From JBNFVY01 sp049943335 (GTDB lineage: Bacteria; Pseudomonadota; Alphaproteobacteria; Rhodobacterales; Rhodobacteraceae): DNA of 63,785 nucleotides. Of this stretch, positions 8,294 to 19,561 are shown piece after piece. The first letter of the stretch is position 1. Each line of letters starts with the position of its first letter. The notes under the pieces were generated by a model. The model worked only from the letters and a program-made list of their open reading frames with translations, ran no database searches and was not told the DNA's origin. The stretch spans positions 1 to 63,785 of the forward strand of contig NZ_JBNFVY010000013.1 in assembly GCF_049943335.1 (NCBI RefSeq), given 5' to 3'. A program made the position numbers and the translations under genes.

Positions 8294-9825
8294 GCCAGTC
8301 GGCCAGAGGGATCGGTGTGGTGCTTGTCACCATCGCGGCCTCTTTGGCCGTCTTCGCTGCGATGCAACTCGCAGCGGTGGCAAAGGCGGGGTGGGTGTTC
8401 GAATACCCGCTGGACGACCCCTATATTCACCTGGCGATTGGCGAACAGATCGCGGCCGGGGGCTATGGGATCAATCCCGGTGAATACGCCAGCGCGGCGT
8501 CTTCGGCGCTCTATCCCTTGCTGCTGGCGCCCATGGCCGATTGGCAACTGGCCCCTTTGGTCTGGAATATGGTGGGTCTGGTCGCCGCCGCATGGCTTTT
8601 TGCGCGTATCATGATCGAAAGCGGGTTCGCTGCGCGTTTCCCGCGCGCGGTGTGGCTGGCGGCCCTGGCGCCGTTGGCGGTGAACCTGCCCGGCCTTGCC
8701 TTCACCGGGATGGAGCACACGCTGCATGCCGCCGCCTCGCTGGCGATTTTGCTCGGGGTTTTGCGCGTGGCACAGGGGCGCGGGATCGGGCTGATGCTGG
8801 TGGCCGGGGTGTTTCTTGCGCCGGCGCTTCGCTTGGAAGGGTTGGGCTTGGCGCTGTTGGCGGCAGTGGCCGTGGCCTTCTTGCGCGGGGTCATTCCGGC
8901 GGTCGGTCTGGCCGCGACGGCCTTGGTGCCTGTGGCCGGGTTCATCGCATTCCTGACGGCGCGCGGGATTGGCCCGCTGCCGTCATCGGTCATGGCGAAA
9001 ACAGGCGATGGCGGCATGGCGGACGCGTCGCTGGCTGACCGGCTGATGGCGACATTTTCCAATAACATGGAAACGGTGCCGGGCATAATGCTTGGTCTGA
9101 TGACGCTTTTTGCCCTGCTGGCCGGGCTGCGCGCCGATGACCGGACCAGTAGCACAATCGCCCTGGTTGCCGGGCTGGCGGGGGTGGCGCATCTGTTTCT
9201 GGGGCAGGTGGGGTGGCTGAACCGCTACGAAGGCTACGTCGCGCTGACCCTGGCTGGCGCCCTGTTGGCGACTGCGCCGTTCCAAACCGCCTTGCGCCCG
9301 CTTATGGTCTGGGGAAGCGGCGCTGTTCTGGCCGTCATGGGCGCGGCATACACGATGGATTTTGCGCGCGTGGGGTTCTGGGCGCCGCGCGGCATATACT
9401 TGCAACACGCGCAAATGGCACGGTTCATTCGTGACTATTACCCCCATGACGTGGCCGCGAACGATGTGGGGCGGATCGCGTGGCAGAACCCAAACCACGT
9501 GCTTGATATCTGGGGATTGGCATCAGACACCGCGCGCAAAGCTCGGCTGGCTGGCCAAGGGGCGTGGGCCAGTGATCTGGTGCGCGCCGACGGGGCCGGA
9601 CTGGCGATGATATACGCGGATCATCTGGACGGCGCCTTTGAAGGTTGGACCAAGCTGGGCGATCTGCAACTGAAATACCCGCGCGGATTTCTGGGCGGCG
9701 ATGCCATGCAGTTCTACGCCACGCGCGCCGAAACCGTGGCCCCGCTCAGATCGGCGTTGGCGCAGTTCGCGCCGACCCTGCCCGAAGGCGTGCGATTTTT
9801 CGAAGCGCCCGAGGTGGGCTCATGA
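8290..9825 (+). CDS. Polytopic membrane protein, GT-C glycosyltransferase-like
   Basis: A 511-residue protein with about ten hydrophobic segments and a larger soluble C-terminal part (from ~375). After the first membrane segment comes WVFEYPLDDPYIHLAIGEQI (Asp42-Asp43); acidic residues in this position are typical of GT-C/PMT-type lipid-sugar transferases. I therefore suggest, without certainty, an envelope glycosyltransferase. Translation is coupled to pccA by an ATGA overlap, though a link to propionate metabolism is not obvious. Confidence 0.7.
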   Translation: MSQSARGIGVVLVTIAASLAVFAAMQLAAVAKAGWVFEYPLDDPYIHLAIGEQIAAGGYGINPGEYASAASSALYPLLLAPMADWQLAPLVWNMVGLVAAAWLFARIMIESGFAARFPRAVWLAALAPLAVNLPGLAFTGMEHTLHAAASLAILLGVLRVAQGRGIGLMLVAGVFLAPALRLEGLGLALLAAVAVAFLRGVIPAVGLAATALVPVAGFIAFLTARGIGPLPSSVMAKTGDGGMADASLADRLMATFSNNMETVPGIMLGLMTLFALLAGLRADDRTSSTIALVAGLAGVAHLFLGQVGWLNRYEGYVALTLAGALLATAPFQTALRPLMVWGSGAVLAVMGAAYTMDFARVGFWAPRGIYLQHAQMARFIRDYYPHDVAANDVGRIAWQNPNHVLDIWGLASDTARKARLAGQGAWASDLVRADGAGLAMIYADHLDGAFEGWTKLGDLQLKYPRGFLGGDAMQFYATRAETVAPLRSALAQFAPTLPEGVRFFEAPEVGS

Positions 9826-9827
9826 CC

Positions 9828-10283
9828 CTAGCGCGCTTCCCTCAGTTCTTGCTTGCGGATCGGCATCTTGTCGATGGCGCGACCAATCTCGCGCACGTCC
9901 CATGGGAACGGTTTGCGTTGGGCGATCTGACCGTCCTTGGAAATCAGAACCAGGCTAAAGCCGCGCGGGCGCAGGTCGGTTCGGATATCGCTGCGCGCGT
10001 CCGGGTCGGTATCGTAGATCACCACGACGTCGCGTTCGGCCAATTCGTTCGCCCGGGCTTCCAACAGCTCCATCTGGCGCACAAAGGCTGGGTCGAACGG
10101 GCTGTCGGCAAAGACGACAATCGGCCGCGCGACCCATTTGAATTGCGCCAGCGTCAGCCCTTCAGCCGCAACCGGTTCCCACACAAGGGGATCGGCCGCA
10201 GCGGGCAAGTCGGCATCTATGGCCTGGGCCACGACGGGCAAAGCCGCCGCAGACAAGCACAAGGCAAGAAGTGTCTTTTTCAT
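9828..10283 (-). CDS. Secreted DUF4174-like protein
   Basis: A 151-residue exported protein with a signal peptide at residues 1-~21 (MKKTLLALCLSAAALPVVAQA). The mature domain has a thioredoxin-like alternating pattern (RPIVVFADSPFDPAFVRQM, RDVVVIYDTDPD, GFSLVLISKDGQIA) that fits DUF4174, but no CxxC. The ATG at 10283 gives a normal signal peptide; the 30 residues upstream in frame are not signal-like. It is convergent with the membrane protein (2-bp gap) and divergent from methylmalonyl-CoA mutase. Function unknown. Confidence 0.75.
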   Translation of the reverse strand: MKKTLLALCLSAAALPVVAQAIDADLPAAADPLVWEPVAAEGLTLAQFKWVARPIVVFADSPFDPAFVRQMELLEARANELAERDVVVIYDTDPDARSDIRTDLRPRGFSLVLISKDGQIAQRKPFPWDVREIGRAIDKMPIRKQELREAR

Positions 10284-10372
10284 CGAACCTCCGGGTTGCC
10301 CGATCAATATAGGGTCGCCCGTGCCAAAATCGAAGGGGCGGCGCATCCGCCCAAGCAAAGGAGTTGCAGTCA

Positions 10373-12502
<2,130 letters not shown>

Positions 12503-12550
12503 GCAGGTGCGTAGAAATACGGTTTGCGGAGAAAGACCCGAACCGTAATC

Positions 12551-12590
12551 GGGGCGGCGCCTGAGGAGGAGACGCCGCCCCACCTTGTTT
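12551..12590 (+). terminator. Terminator of methylmalonyl-CoA mutase gene
   Basis: A perfect 9-bp stem, GGGGCGGCG (12551-12559) and CGCCGCCCC (12573-12581), with a 13-nt loop. ACCTTGTTT follows. It lies about 50 bp after the mutase stop. The U-tract is weak. Confidence 0.6.
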
Positions 12591-12767
12591 CGCCCCCGGC
12601 GGTCTGGCGCGTGCCACGTCGCGTCAGGTGTGGGCCTGTCAATTGCGCGTCTGGGCGCTGTTTTGCCAGTCGCTTGGCCGATGACTTTCCGGTGCGATCC
12701 GCACTGACCTGTCGGCGCGTGGCATTTTGATCCAAGGCTTCTTTGCCCCCATGAAAACGGCTGTCAA

Positions 12768-13256
12768 ATGATACTGCGCCCCGCCAAAGCTCCCGATGTT
12801 CCAGCGCTGATCGCTATCATGACGCCGATCATCGCAAACAGTACCGCGTCGTTTTCCGACGAAAACCGCAGCGCCGCCGACTGGGGGGCGTTGATCGCTG
12901 CGCGCCGAACCAATGGCCGCGAAGTTTTCGTAGCCGAAGGGGCGGGCGGTGTGCTGGGCTATGCCACATATGACCAGTTTCGCAACAACTCCGGGTATCG
13001 GCACACGATGGAGCATTCGGTCTATGTGGCAGAGGCGGCGCAGGGGCAGGGCGTCGGGCGGGTTTTGATGGCCGCGGTGGAAGATCACGCACGCGCTGCC
13101 GGACACCATTCGATGTTCGGAGGGATCGACGCCGACAACGCAGGCTCTATCGCGTTTCATGCCCGTCTGGGCTATCGGCAAGCGGGGCGCCTTCCGCAGG
13201 TCGGGTGGAAATTCGGTCGCTGGCTGGATCTGGTTTTGATGCAGAAATTCCTGTGA
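12768..13256 (+). CDS. GNAT acetyltransferase, phosphinothricin N-acetyltransferase-like
   Basis: A 162-residue GNAT-fold protein. The acetyl-CoA pyrophosphate-binding loop is QGQGVGRVLM (Q-x-x-G-x-G), preceded by the beta-4 strand MEHSVYVAE. The N-terminus ILRPAKAPDVPALIAIM and C-terminal FHARLGYRQAGRLPQVGWKF match the Pat/Bar (phosphinothricin or methionine sulfone/sulfoximine) N-acetyltransferase subfamily. The true substrate is probably an amino-acid analogue or N-terminal amine; resistance is not implied. The gene stands alone. Confidence 0.85.
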   Translation: MILRPAKAPDVPALIAIMTPIIANSTASFSDENRSAADWGALIAARRTNGREVFVAEGAGGVLGYATYDQFRNNSGYRHTMEHSVYVAEAAQGQGVGRVLMAAVEDHARAAGHHSMFGGIDADNAGSIAFHARLGYRQAGRLPQVGWKFGRWLDLVLMQKFL

Positions 13257-13297
13257 TCGCGCCTGACAATTCTGCGCGGCAGCGTTAGGTTGGGGAC

Positions 13298-13993
13298 ATG
13301 TCGCTCTGGTCACGTATAGCTGATGCCCTTGCCGCCCTTAGATCGGGCGAGGGGTTGGCGAATGTCTTTGACAAACTGCGCACACCGCCTGAACAGCGGG
13401 TCGGTTTCGCCATCGCCGTCATAGCCCTGGGGGCAAAGATGGCCAAGGCCGACGGACAGGTCACCCGCGACGAGGTCATGGCCTTCCGCGAGGTGTTTTC
13501 TATTCCCAAGGGCGAAGAGCAAAATGCCGCCCGCGTGTTCAACATGGCCCGCACCGACGTCGCCGGATACGAGGATTACGCCGCCCGGGTCGCGCGCATG
13601 TTCGGGCCGGGATCGGCAACGCTGTGCGACGTGATCGAAGGCCTTTTTCACATCGCGATGGCCGACGGTGAGTACCACCCCGGCGAAGACATGTATCTTG
13701 CGCGTGTGGCAGAGCTGTTCGGCATCGACGAACGTCGGTTTCGCGCCATGCGCGCCCGTTTCGTGCCCGGTGGTCGGGCCGACCCGTTCGAAGTACTGGG
13801 CGTGGATCCGGACACGCCGATGGCCGACATCCGCGCAGCCTATCGCGCGTTGGTGCGCGACACGCACCCCGATGCGCTTGCCGCGCGCGGCGTCCCGCCC
13901 GAAGCGGTCAAACTGGCCGAAGATCGGCTGATCTGTATCAACAACGCATGGGACGAGGTGCAAGCCCTGCGGTTGGAAGACAAGCCGGCGTGA
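13298..13993 (+). CDS. TerB-like protein with C-terminal J domain (DjlA-like)
   Basis: A 231-residue protein. Residues ~30-150 form a TerB/DjlA-type helical domain with two acidic loops (KADGQVTRDE, MADGEYHPGE) that could bind metal. Residues ~163-225 are a J domain with the diagnostic HPD at 190-192 (RDTHPDAL). It should stimulate an Hsp70 partner, possibly in the envelope stress context proposed for DjlA, but no N-terminal membrane anchor is clear. Its TGA overlaps the next ATG (TGATG), suggesting coupled translation. Confidence 0.88.
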   Translation: MSLWSRIADALAALRSGEGLANVFDKLRTPPEQRVGFAIAVIALGAKMAKADGQVTRDEVMAFREVFSIPKGEEQNAARVFNMARTDVAGYEDYAARVARMFGPGSATLCDVIEGLFHIAMADGEYHPGEDMYLARVAELFGIDERRFRAMRARFVPGGRADPFEVLGVDPDTPMADIRAAYRALVRDTHPDALAARGVPPEAVKLAEDRLICINNAWDEVQALRLEDKPA

Positions 13994-15018
13994 TGCGGAT
14001 CGCGACTTACAACACCGAATGGTTCGACGAGTTGTTTTCGCGCGACAACCGTTTGCTTGCCGATGACAATTGGTCCCGGCGCTACAATGTGACCCGCGCC
14101 CAGCAGCTCGAAGCGCTTGGCAAGGTGTTCACCGCGCTGGATGCGGATGCAATCATGGTTATCGAAGCCCCGAACGCCCATACCGCCGCCATCGGTCAGC
14201 AGCGGCTAGAGCTGTTCGCCGCTTGGGCCGGGCTGCGCGCGCGCAAGGCCCTGATCGGTTTTACCAATGAAACCGAACAAGAAATCGCGCTGCTCTATGA
14301 TCCCGACGTTTTGTCGGCGAAACACGATCCGATGGGCGCGCCGGGGTCGCAAAGGGCCGGTGAATCCCCCAGGTTTGACGGCACCTATCGCATCGATCTG
14401 GATATCGACGCGACGCTTGACGTCGTGCGCTTTTCCAAGCCGCCACTTGAAGCGCTGGTGACGCATCTGGCCAGCGGGTTCGAATTTCGCATGATCGGTG
14501 TTCACGCCAAGTCCAAGGCCCCGCACGGCGCTGATACACCCGACGAAATGACGCGAATTTCCATTGCCAATCGGCGCAAGCACCTTGCCCAATGCATATG
14601 GCTACGCGAGCGTATCGAGGCGCATTTGAATGCGGGCGAGTCGCTGATTGTTCTGGGCGATTTCAATGACGGTCCGGGGTTGGACGAATATGAAAAGCTG
14701 TTCGGACGATCCGGGCTGGAAATCGTGATCGGCGAAGGTGACGGGCCGCGCTTGCTGGACCCGCACGCGCGTTTGATCATGTCGCAAAAGATGGGGGCCC
14801 GGCCGACATCGGCGCGGTTCTATATTTCATCGGAAAAATGCTATCTTCAGGCGTTGCTCGATTATGTGATGCTCAGCCCGGATCTGGTGGCGCGGCGGGC
14901 AGTCTGGCGCATCTGGCATCCCTTTGACGATCCGGGGATTTACGCGGTGCCTGAGTTGCGCGATGCGCTGCTGACCGCGTCGGATCATTTCCCGGTGTCG
15001 GTGGATATCGAATTTTAG
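13993..15018 (+). CDS. Endonuclease/exonuclease/phosphatase (EEP) family protein
   Basis: A 341-residue metal-dependent phosphodiesterase-fold protein. It has the N-terminal asparagine motif RIATYNTEWFDELF, an acidic/Asn motif ESLIVLGDFNDGPG and the terminal TASDHFPVSVDIEF, which carry the catalytic Asn/Glu/Asp/His set of the EEP fold. There is no signal peptide. The substrate (DNA, RNA or phospholipid) is unknown. I chose the ATG at 13993, which overlaps the upstream stop. It is convergent with ppx, 3 bp apart. Confidence 0.85.
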   Translation: MRIATYNTEWFDELFSRDNRLLADDNWSRRYNVTRAQQLEALGKVFTALDADAIMVIEAPNAHTAAIGQQRLELFAAWAGLRARKALIGFTNETEQEIALLYDPDVLSAKHDPMGAPGSQRAGESPRFDGTYRIDLDIDATLDVVRFSKPPLEALVTHLASGFEFRMIGVHAKSKAPHGADTPDEMTRISIANRRKHLAQCIWLRERIEAHLNAGESLIVLGDFNDGPGLDEYEKLFGRSGLEIVIGEGDGPRLLDPHARLIMSQKMGARPTSARFYISSEKCYLQALLDYVMLSPDLVARRAVWRIWHPFDDPGIYAVPELRDALLTASDHFPVSVDIEF

Positions 15019-15021
15019 CGC

Positions 15022-16578
15022 CTAGGTCGCCTTGCGCAAGGTTCGGAACTTGACCACGGTCTCGGCGCCCAGTGCCGCGCCCAGTGCGGCAAAGCGCGCG
15101 GCGGCCACTTCGCCGAACAAGCACTGGTAATCCTTGTCCAGCCGCATTTCGAGAATGTGCTTTTTGGGAAAATAGCGCAGATTGGCAATGCTGTCTGGCG
15201 CTTCGACCGAAAACATGGCGCCGAACCGCATGGCGCGGCCCAGAACCTCGGCTTCGTTGATCTGTTTTTCCGAAAGCAGGTCGAACAGGGGTTCAAACGG
15301 CGTGCCCTTGCGCGAGCTCTTGTACCGGTGCAGCAGCGCCAGCCCCAGAAAGACGCGTTCCTGATGGGTCAGGCCGCCCAGATTGGCGCGCGTCGCGTTG
15401 TCAAAACAAACCTCGGCGCGATAGTCGGGATGGGCGCGCCATGTCACGTCATGCAAAAGGCAGGCCGCCCGTGCGATCCGCAGTTTTTCGTCGTTCCAGC
15501 CGGAAAACAGGGGGCGCAGAAAGCGAAACAGCGCCTTGCCCGATCCGGGCATGCGCGCGTCCTTGTGTTCGGCAAAGCGGCAGGCTTCGATCAGGGGGTC
15601 GCGGTCGCGCAATTCGCGCGGCATTTGTTCATACAGCATGCCTTCGCGGATGCCGTAGGCCGAAATTGCAATGCCCTTGGGTTTGAAGCGTCGCACCATC
15701 TGGCGCAACACTTCGGCCGCGGTTGGAACCAAGGCCATCCGTGCCTCGGACGTGCCAGTCCGCGCGCGCAGTTCACCCAGATCCGCGGCCCGGATATATT
15801 TGACCGTGTCGATCACCGACTTCGGGGTCATGCGGTATTCGTGCAGAACGTGCAGAGGGTAAGCGCGGCGCTCCATGTCGACGCGGGCGATGGCACGCCA
15901 CGACCCGCCGACAAGAAAGATGCGATTGTAGTGCGTGCCCATCACGTCGGCCAGCTTGTCCAGTTCGGCCGCGATGTGGGTCTTGAGCCCCCTGCTCCCG
16001 CCTTTGACCGAAGCCAGTTTCAACGGCCCCAGCGGCGAGGATACGCGCTTGCCCACCCGCCCATGGTGCAATTCGGCCAATTCCATGGATGACCCGCCAA
16101 TGTCGCAGATCAACCCATAGGCGCCCGGCCAGCCCAGCAGCACGCCTTGTGCAGACAGTCGGGCTTCTTCTTCGCCGTCGATGACCCACAGTTTCAGGCC
16201 GGTTTCTTCTTCGATCTGCTTGCGAAACACCGGGCCGTCCTCGGCCTCGCGCATGGCGGCGGTGGCGACGGCGGTCAGGGGGGCCAGGTTCATCGCCCTT
16301 GCCAGCAGTTGAAACCGTTTGATCGCGGCCAGGGCGCGCCGTTTGCCATCAGGGTTGAGGCGGCCGGTTTCACCCAGCCCCGCGCCCAGCCCACAGAGGA
16401 TCTTTTCATTGTAAAAATAGGCCGGACTTCGGGCCGCCCCGTCGAACACAACCAGCCGGACCGAGTTCGATCCGACGTCCACAACCCCGACACGATTCAG
16501 GCCGCGTGCGATCATGTCGTCGAAGATCGGTCGCCCGAACGGGCCCCAATCCGCTTCGGTGGTGGCAGCTTGGCTCAC
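15022..16578 (-). CDS. ppx: Exopolyphosphatase, Ppx/GppA family
   Basis: A 518-residue Ppx/GppA hydrolase that releases phosphate from inorganic polyphosphate (or acts on pppGpp). It has an ASKHA-type fold: phosphate-1 motif VGVVDVGSNSVRLVVFDG near residue 33 and phosphate-2 motif LICDIGGSSMELAEL. A C-terminal HD-like helical domain includes CLLHDVTWRAHPDYR. It follows ppk1 on the same strand, the usual ppk-ppx pairing, so synthesis and breakdown of polyphosphate are probably expressed together. The start may be ATG 16578 or the internal ATG before ARGLNRV. Confidence 0.9.
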   Translation of the reverse strand: MSQAATTEADWGPFGRPIFDDMIARGLNRVGVVDVGSNSVRLVVFDGAARSPAYFYNEKILCGLGAGLGETGRLNPDGKRRALAAIKRFQLLARAMNLAPLTAVATAAMREAEDGPVFRKQIEEETGLKLWVIDGEEEARLSAQGVLLGWPGAYGLICDIGGSSMELAELHHGRVGKRVSSPLGPLKLASVKGGSRGLKTHIAAELDKLADVMGTHYNRIFLVGGSWRAIARVDMERRAYPLHVLHEYRMTPKSVIDTVKYIRAADLGELRARTGTSEARMALVPTAAEVLRQMVRRFKPKGIAISAYGIREGMLYEQMPRELRDRDPLIEACRFAEHKDARMPGSGKALFRFLRPLFSGWNDEKLRIARAACLLHDVTWRAHPDYRAEVCFDNATRANLGGLTHQERVFLGLALLHRYKSSRKGTPFEPLFDLLSEKQINEAEVLGRAMRFGAMFSVEAPDSIANLRYFPKKHILEMRLDKDYQCLFGEVAAARFAALGAALGAETVVKFRTLRKAT

Positions 16579-16640
16579 GTCGGCCCCCCGTTATCTGCCG
16601 GGCGACACTGCCAACCCGCGGCGCAGTCGTCAATACGGGT

Positions 16641-18815
16641 TCAGTCTTCGGTATGGGTCAATTCCGGCACGTCTGACGCCCCGGCCGACCCGCGCCCGGA
16701 CAAGGACGGGTTTTCCATAAAGAAGCGGTGGCAATTGAACGGACGGTCATCGGGGGCGATGGGGGGGCGCGTCCAGGTTCCGTGCGCGTCCAGGATCCAG
16801 CTCTGGGCGACATCGGCCATGTTCGCCGCCATGATCTGGCTGACGATCTGTGCCTTGACCGTGGGGTTCGTCGTTTCCACCAGTGTTTCCACACGCCGGT
16901 TCAGGTTCCGCCCCATCCAGTCGGCCGAGGAAATGAACACCCGCGCTTTCTTGGACGGCAGACCTGACCCGTTGCCGAAACAGACGATGCGCGAATGTTC
17001 CAGGAAGCGGCCAACAATGGATTTAACCCGGATATTCTCGCTCAGGCCCTTGATGCCGGGACGCAGCCCGCAAATGCCCCGTATGACCAGATCGATACGG
17101 ACCCCGGCCTGGCTGGCCGCATAGAGCGCGTCGATCACATCAGGCTCGACCAGCGCGTTCATCTTGGCCCAGATTTCCGCGGGCTTGCCTGCGCGGGCAT
17201 ATTCGGCCTCGGCTTTTATCAGCTCGATCAGCCGTGGTTTCAGCGAAATCGGTGAGATCGCCAGATTTTCCAGAGCCGCAGGTTCTGCATACCCGGACAG
17301 GTAATTGAACACTTTGGTCGCATCGCGACCCAGGGCCGGGTCACAGGTAAAGAAGGACAGGTCGGTATATATGCGGGCGGTGATCGGGTGATAGTTTCCC
17401 GTGCCATAGTGCGTATAGGTGACCAGCTTGTCGCCCTCGCGCCGGACCACGGTGCTGATCTTGGCGTGGGTTTTGTAGTTGATGAACCCATAAACCACAT
17501 GCGCGCCCGACCGTTCCAGACGGCGCGATTGACGGATATTGGCGGCTTCGTCAAAGCGGGCCTTCAATTCAACAAGCGCGGTGACCGATTTGCCCTGTTC
17601 AGCCGCATCACAAAGCGCCGAGACGATCGGGCTGTCGCGCGATGTGCGGTACAGGGTCTGTTTGATGGCCACCACGTTGGGGTCATTGGCCGCTTGGTTG
17701 AGGAAACGGACCACCATGTCGAAGGTTTCATACGGGTGGTGCAAAAGCATGTCTTTTTGACGAATGGCGGCGAACATGTCCCCTTCGTGGTCCTGAACGC
17801 GTTCGGGAACACGGGGGGTGAAGGGCGGCCACAGCAGGTCGGGGCGTTCATCAAGCACCAGTTCGGACAGATCGGACAACCCGATGATGCCGTCCATTTC
17901 AATGGTTTCATGGTCTTCGACCTGCAGACGGTCCATCAAGAACCGGCGCAGCGCCTTGGGCGCGCCGGCCGAAACGCTCAGGCGCACGACTTCGCCGCGC
18001 CGGCGACGTTTCAGGGCGACTTCGAATTCACGGACCAGATCCTCGGCCTCTTCTTCGACTTCCAGATCGCTGTCACGCAGGATGCGGAAGGTGCAGGTGC
18101 CATCCAGCGCGTAGCCGGGAAAGATGCTGTCGATGTGCAGCAGCAGCAGGCTTTCCAACCGCAAGAACCGCAGGTCAGTGCCGTTTGCGGGCAGGGAAAT
18201 AAAGCGGTCGATCTGGTGCGGAATGGGCAAGAGCGCCTGCAGATCGCGCCCGTCGCGCGTGCGTTTGAGTTGCAGGGCAAGGGCGAAGCCCAGGTTCGGG
18301 ATGAACGGAAACGGATGCGCCGGGTCAATCGCCAGCGGCGACAGGACCGGAAACACGTTTTCCATGAAGACCTTCTTGAGGTGTTTCAGATCCTCTTTGG
18401 ACAGATCGCCGCGTTCGCAGATCACGATGCCCTGATCGGCCATTTCGGCGCGCAGGGTCTTCCAGGTCGACAGTTGCGCTTCGATGAGCTGGCGCACGTC
18501 ATCGTTGATCTGTGCCAATTGTTCGACAGGCGACAGACCATCGTCCGAAGGGGTCGTCACCCCGTTGTGGTGCAATTCGCGCAACCCCGCGACCCGGACG
18601 GTATAGAATTCGTCAAGGTTGGTCGCCGAAATCGACACGAACCGCACCCGTTCGAGCAGCGGAACGCGGGGGTTTTCCGCCTCTTCCAGGACACGCCAGT
18701 TAAACGCCAGCCAGCTCAGTTCTCGATTGAACAGACGCGCGGGGCCGGACAGGTCTACGTTGTCCAGTGTGACGGGGGCGGGAAGGTCTGCGTTCAGGAA
18801 ATCAGTTTGGGTCAT
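16641..18815 (-). CDS. ppk1: Polyphosphate kinase 1
   Basis: A 724-residue RNA-degradosome/PPK1-type enzyme that polymerises ATP gamma-phosphate into polyphosphate. N-terminal FNRELSWLAFNWRVLEEA is the family signature. The phospholipase-D-like C-half has YTHYGTGNYHPITARIYTD with the autophosphorylated His region, plus EHSRIVCFGNG with the second conserved His. I chose the ATG at 18815 (MTQTDFLNADL). The 54 upstream in-frame codons run back into hda and look unrelated. Order perM-like/hda/ppk/ppx is common in Rhodobacterales. Confidence 0.95.
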   Translation of the reverse strand: MTQTDFLNADLPAPVTLDNVDLSGPARLFNRELSWLAFNWRVLEEAENPRVPLLERVRFVSISATNLDEFYTVRVAGLRELHHNGVTTPSDDGLSPVEQLAQINDDVRQLIEAQLSTWKTLRAEMADQGIVICERGDLSKEDLKHLKKVFMENVFPVLSPLAIDPAHPFPFIPNLGFALALQLKRTRDGRDLQALLPIPHQIDRFISLPANGTDLRFLRLESLLLLHIDSIFPGYALDGTCTFRILRDSDLEVEEEAEDLVREFEVALKRRRRGEVVRLSVSAGAPKALRRFLMDRLQVEDHETIEMDGIIGLSDLSELVLDERPDLLWPPFTPRVPERVQDHEGDMFAAIRQKDMLLHHPYETFDMVVRFLNQAANDPNVVAIKQTLYRTSRDSPIVSALCDAAEQGKSVTALVELKARFDEAANIRQSRRLERSGAHVVYGFINYKTHAKISTVVRREGDKLVTYTHYGTGNYHPITARIYTDLSFFTCDPALGRDATKVFNYLSGYAEPAALENLAISPISLKPRLIELIKAEAEYARAGKPAEIWAKMNALVEPDVIDALYAASQAGVRIDLVIRGICGLRPGIKGLSENIRVKSIVGRFLEHSRIVCFGNGSGLPSKKARVFISSADWMGRNLNRRVETLVETTNPTVKAQIVSQIMAANMADVAQSWILDAHGTWTRPPIAPDDRPFNCHRFFMENPSLSGRGSAGASDVPELTHTED

Positions 18816-18879
18816 GACGCCGTTCTGCGCGAAGCACGTGAAAAAGGTGTGACAAGGTATTGGCAGGTGGCTGATTTTC

Positions 18880-19560
18880 TCAGCCTTGGCCCAGCTTGTC
18901 CAGCACTGTGCGTGCAAGGTCACGCGTGATACTGCGCCCTTCGGACAAGGCAAGAGCATCCAGTTCGTCCACCACACGCGCGGCGCCCGCCTGACTACGC
19001 TCCATCCGCGGCACCAGCCAGCTGATCAGACCGGGGGGCACAGCCAGTTGGCGGTCGGCGAACAGCTTGACCAACATCGCGTTGAGCAAGGCGTCATCGG
19101 GCCCGTTGATCCGCACCATCGTCGTGCCGTGCATGCGCGACACAAGGTCGGGCAGCGACAGGCCCCATTGCGCCGGGGGGGCATTTGCCGTGAGCAAAAG
19201 TCGCCCCCCCTCGGACAAGGTCAGGTTATGCAAGTGGAACAGGGCGGTTTGCGCGTCAGGGTGGCGGGCGATGGCCTGCACGTCTTCGACGACGACAAAC
19301 CCTGCCGCCGCGATGCCCGGGACATCAACCGTGGTCAAGGACACGGCATCAATGACCTTCGCGCCGGTTTCGCTGGCCCAGACACAGGCCAGATGAGTCT
19401 TGCCCGCGCCCGCAGGCCCGACAAGCAAAAGCTTGTTGCCCGGCCAATCGGTCCAGCTGTCCAGCATCGTCAAGGCCGCCGCGTTCGACGATGAAACGAA
19501 GAAGTCGTCGCGTCCCAGGGCGGGGCGCACGGGCAGGTCAAACACCAGTTGCCGGGCCAT
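18880..19560 (-). CDS. hdaA: Hda-type DnaA regulatory inactivator
   Basis: A 226-residue AAA+ protein homologous to the DnaA ATPase domain but lacking its DNA-binding domain. It has the N-terminal clamp-binding-like peptide ARQLVFDLP, P-loop VGPAGAGKTHLA (~47-58), the Walker B-like segment FVVVEDVQAI and sensor-type LTANAPPAQWGL. Hda proteins work with the beta clamp to stimulate DnaA-ATP hydrolysis after initiation. It starts 1 bp after the upstream permease-like gene and precedes ppk1 on the same strand. Confidence 0.9.
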   Translation of the reverse strand: MARQLVFDLPVRPALGRDDFFVSSSNAAALTMLDSWTDWPGNKLLLVGPAGAGKTHLACVWASETGAKVIDAVSLTTVDVPGIAAAGFVVVEDVQAIARHPDAQTALFHLHNLTLSEGGRLLLTANAPPAQWGLSLPDLVSRMHGTTMVRINGPDDALLNAMLVKLFADRQLAVPPGLISWLVPRMERSQAGAARVVDELDALALSEGRSITRDLARTVLDKLGQG

Positions 19561-19561
19561 G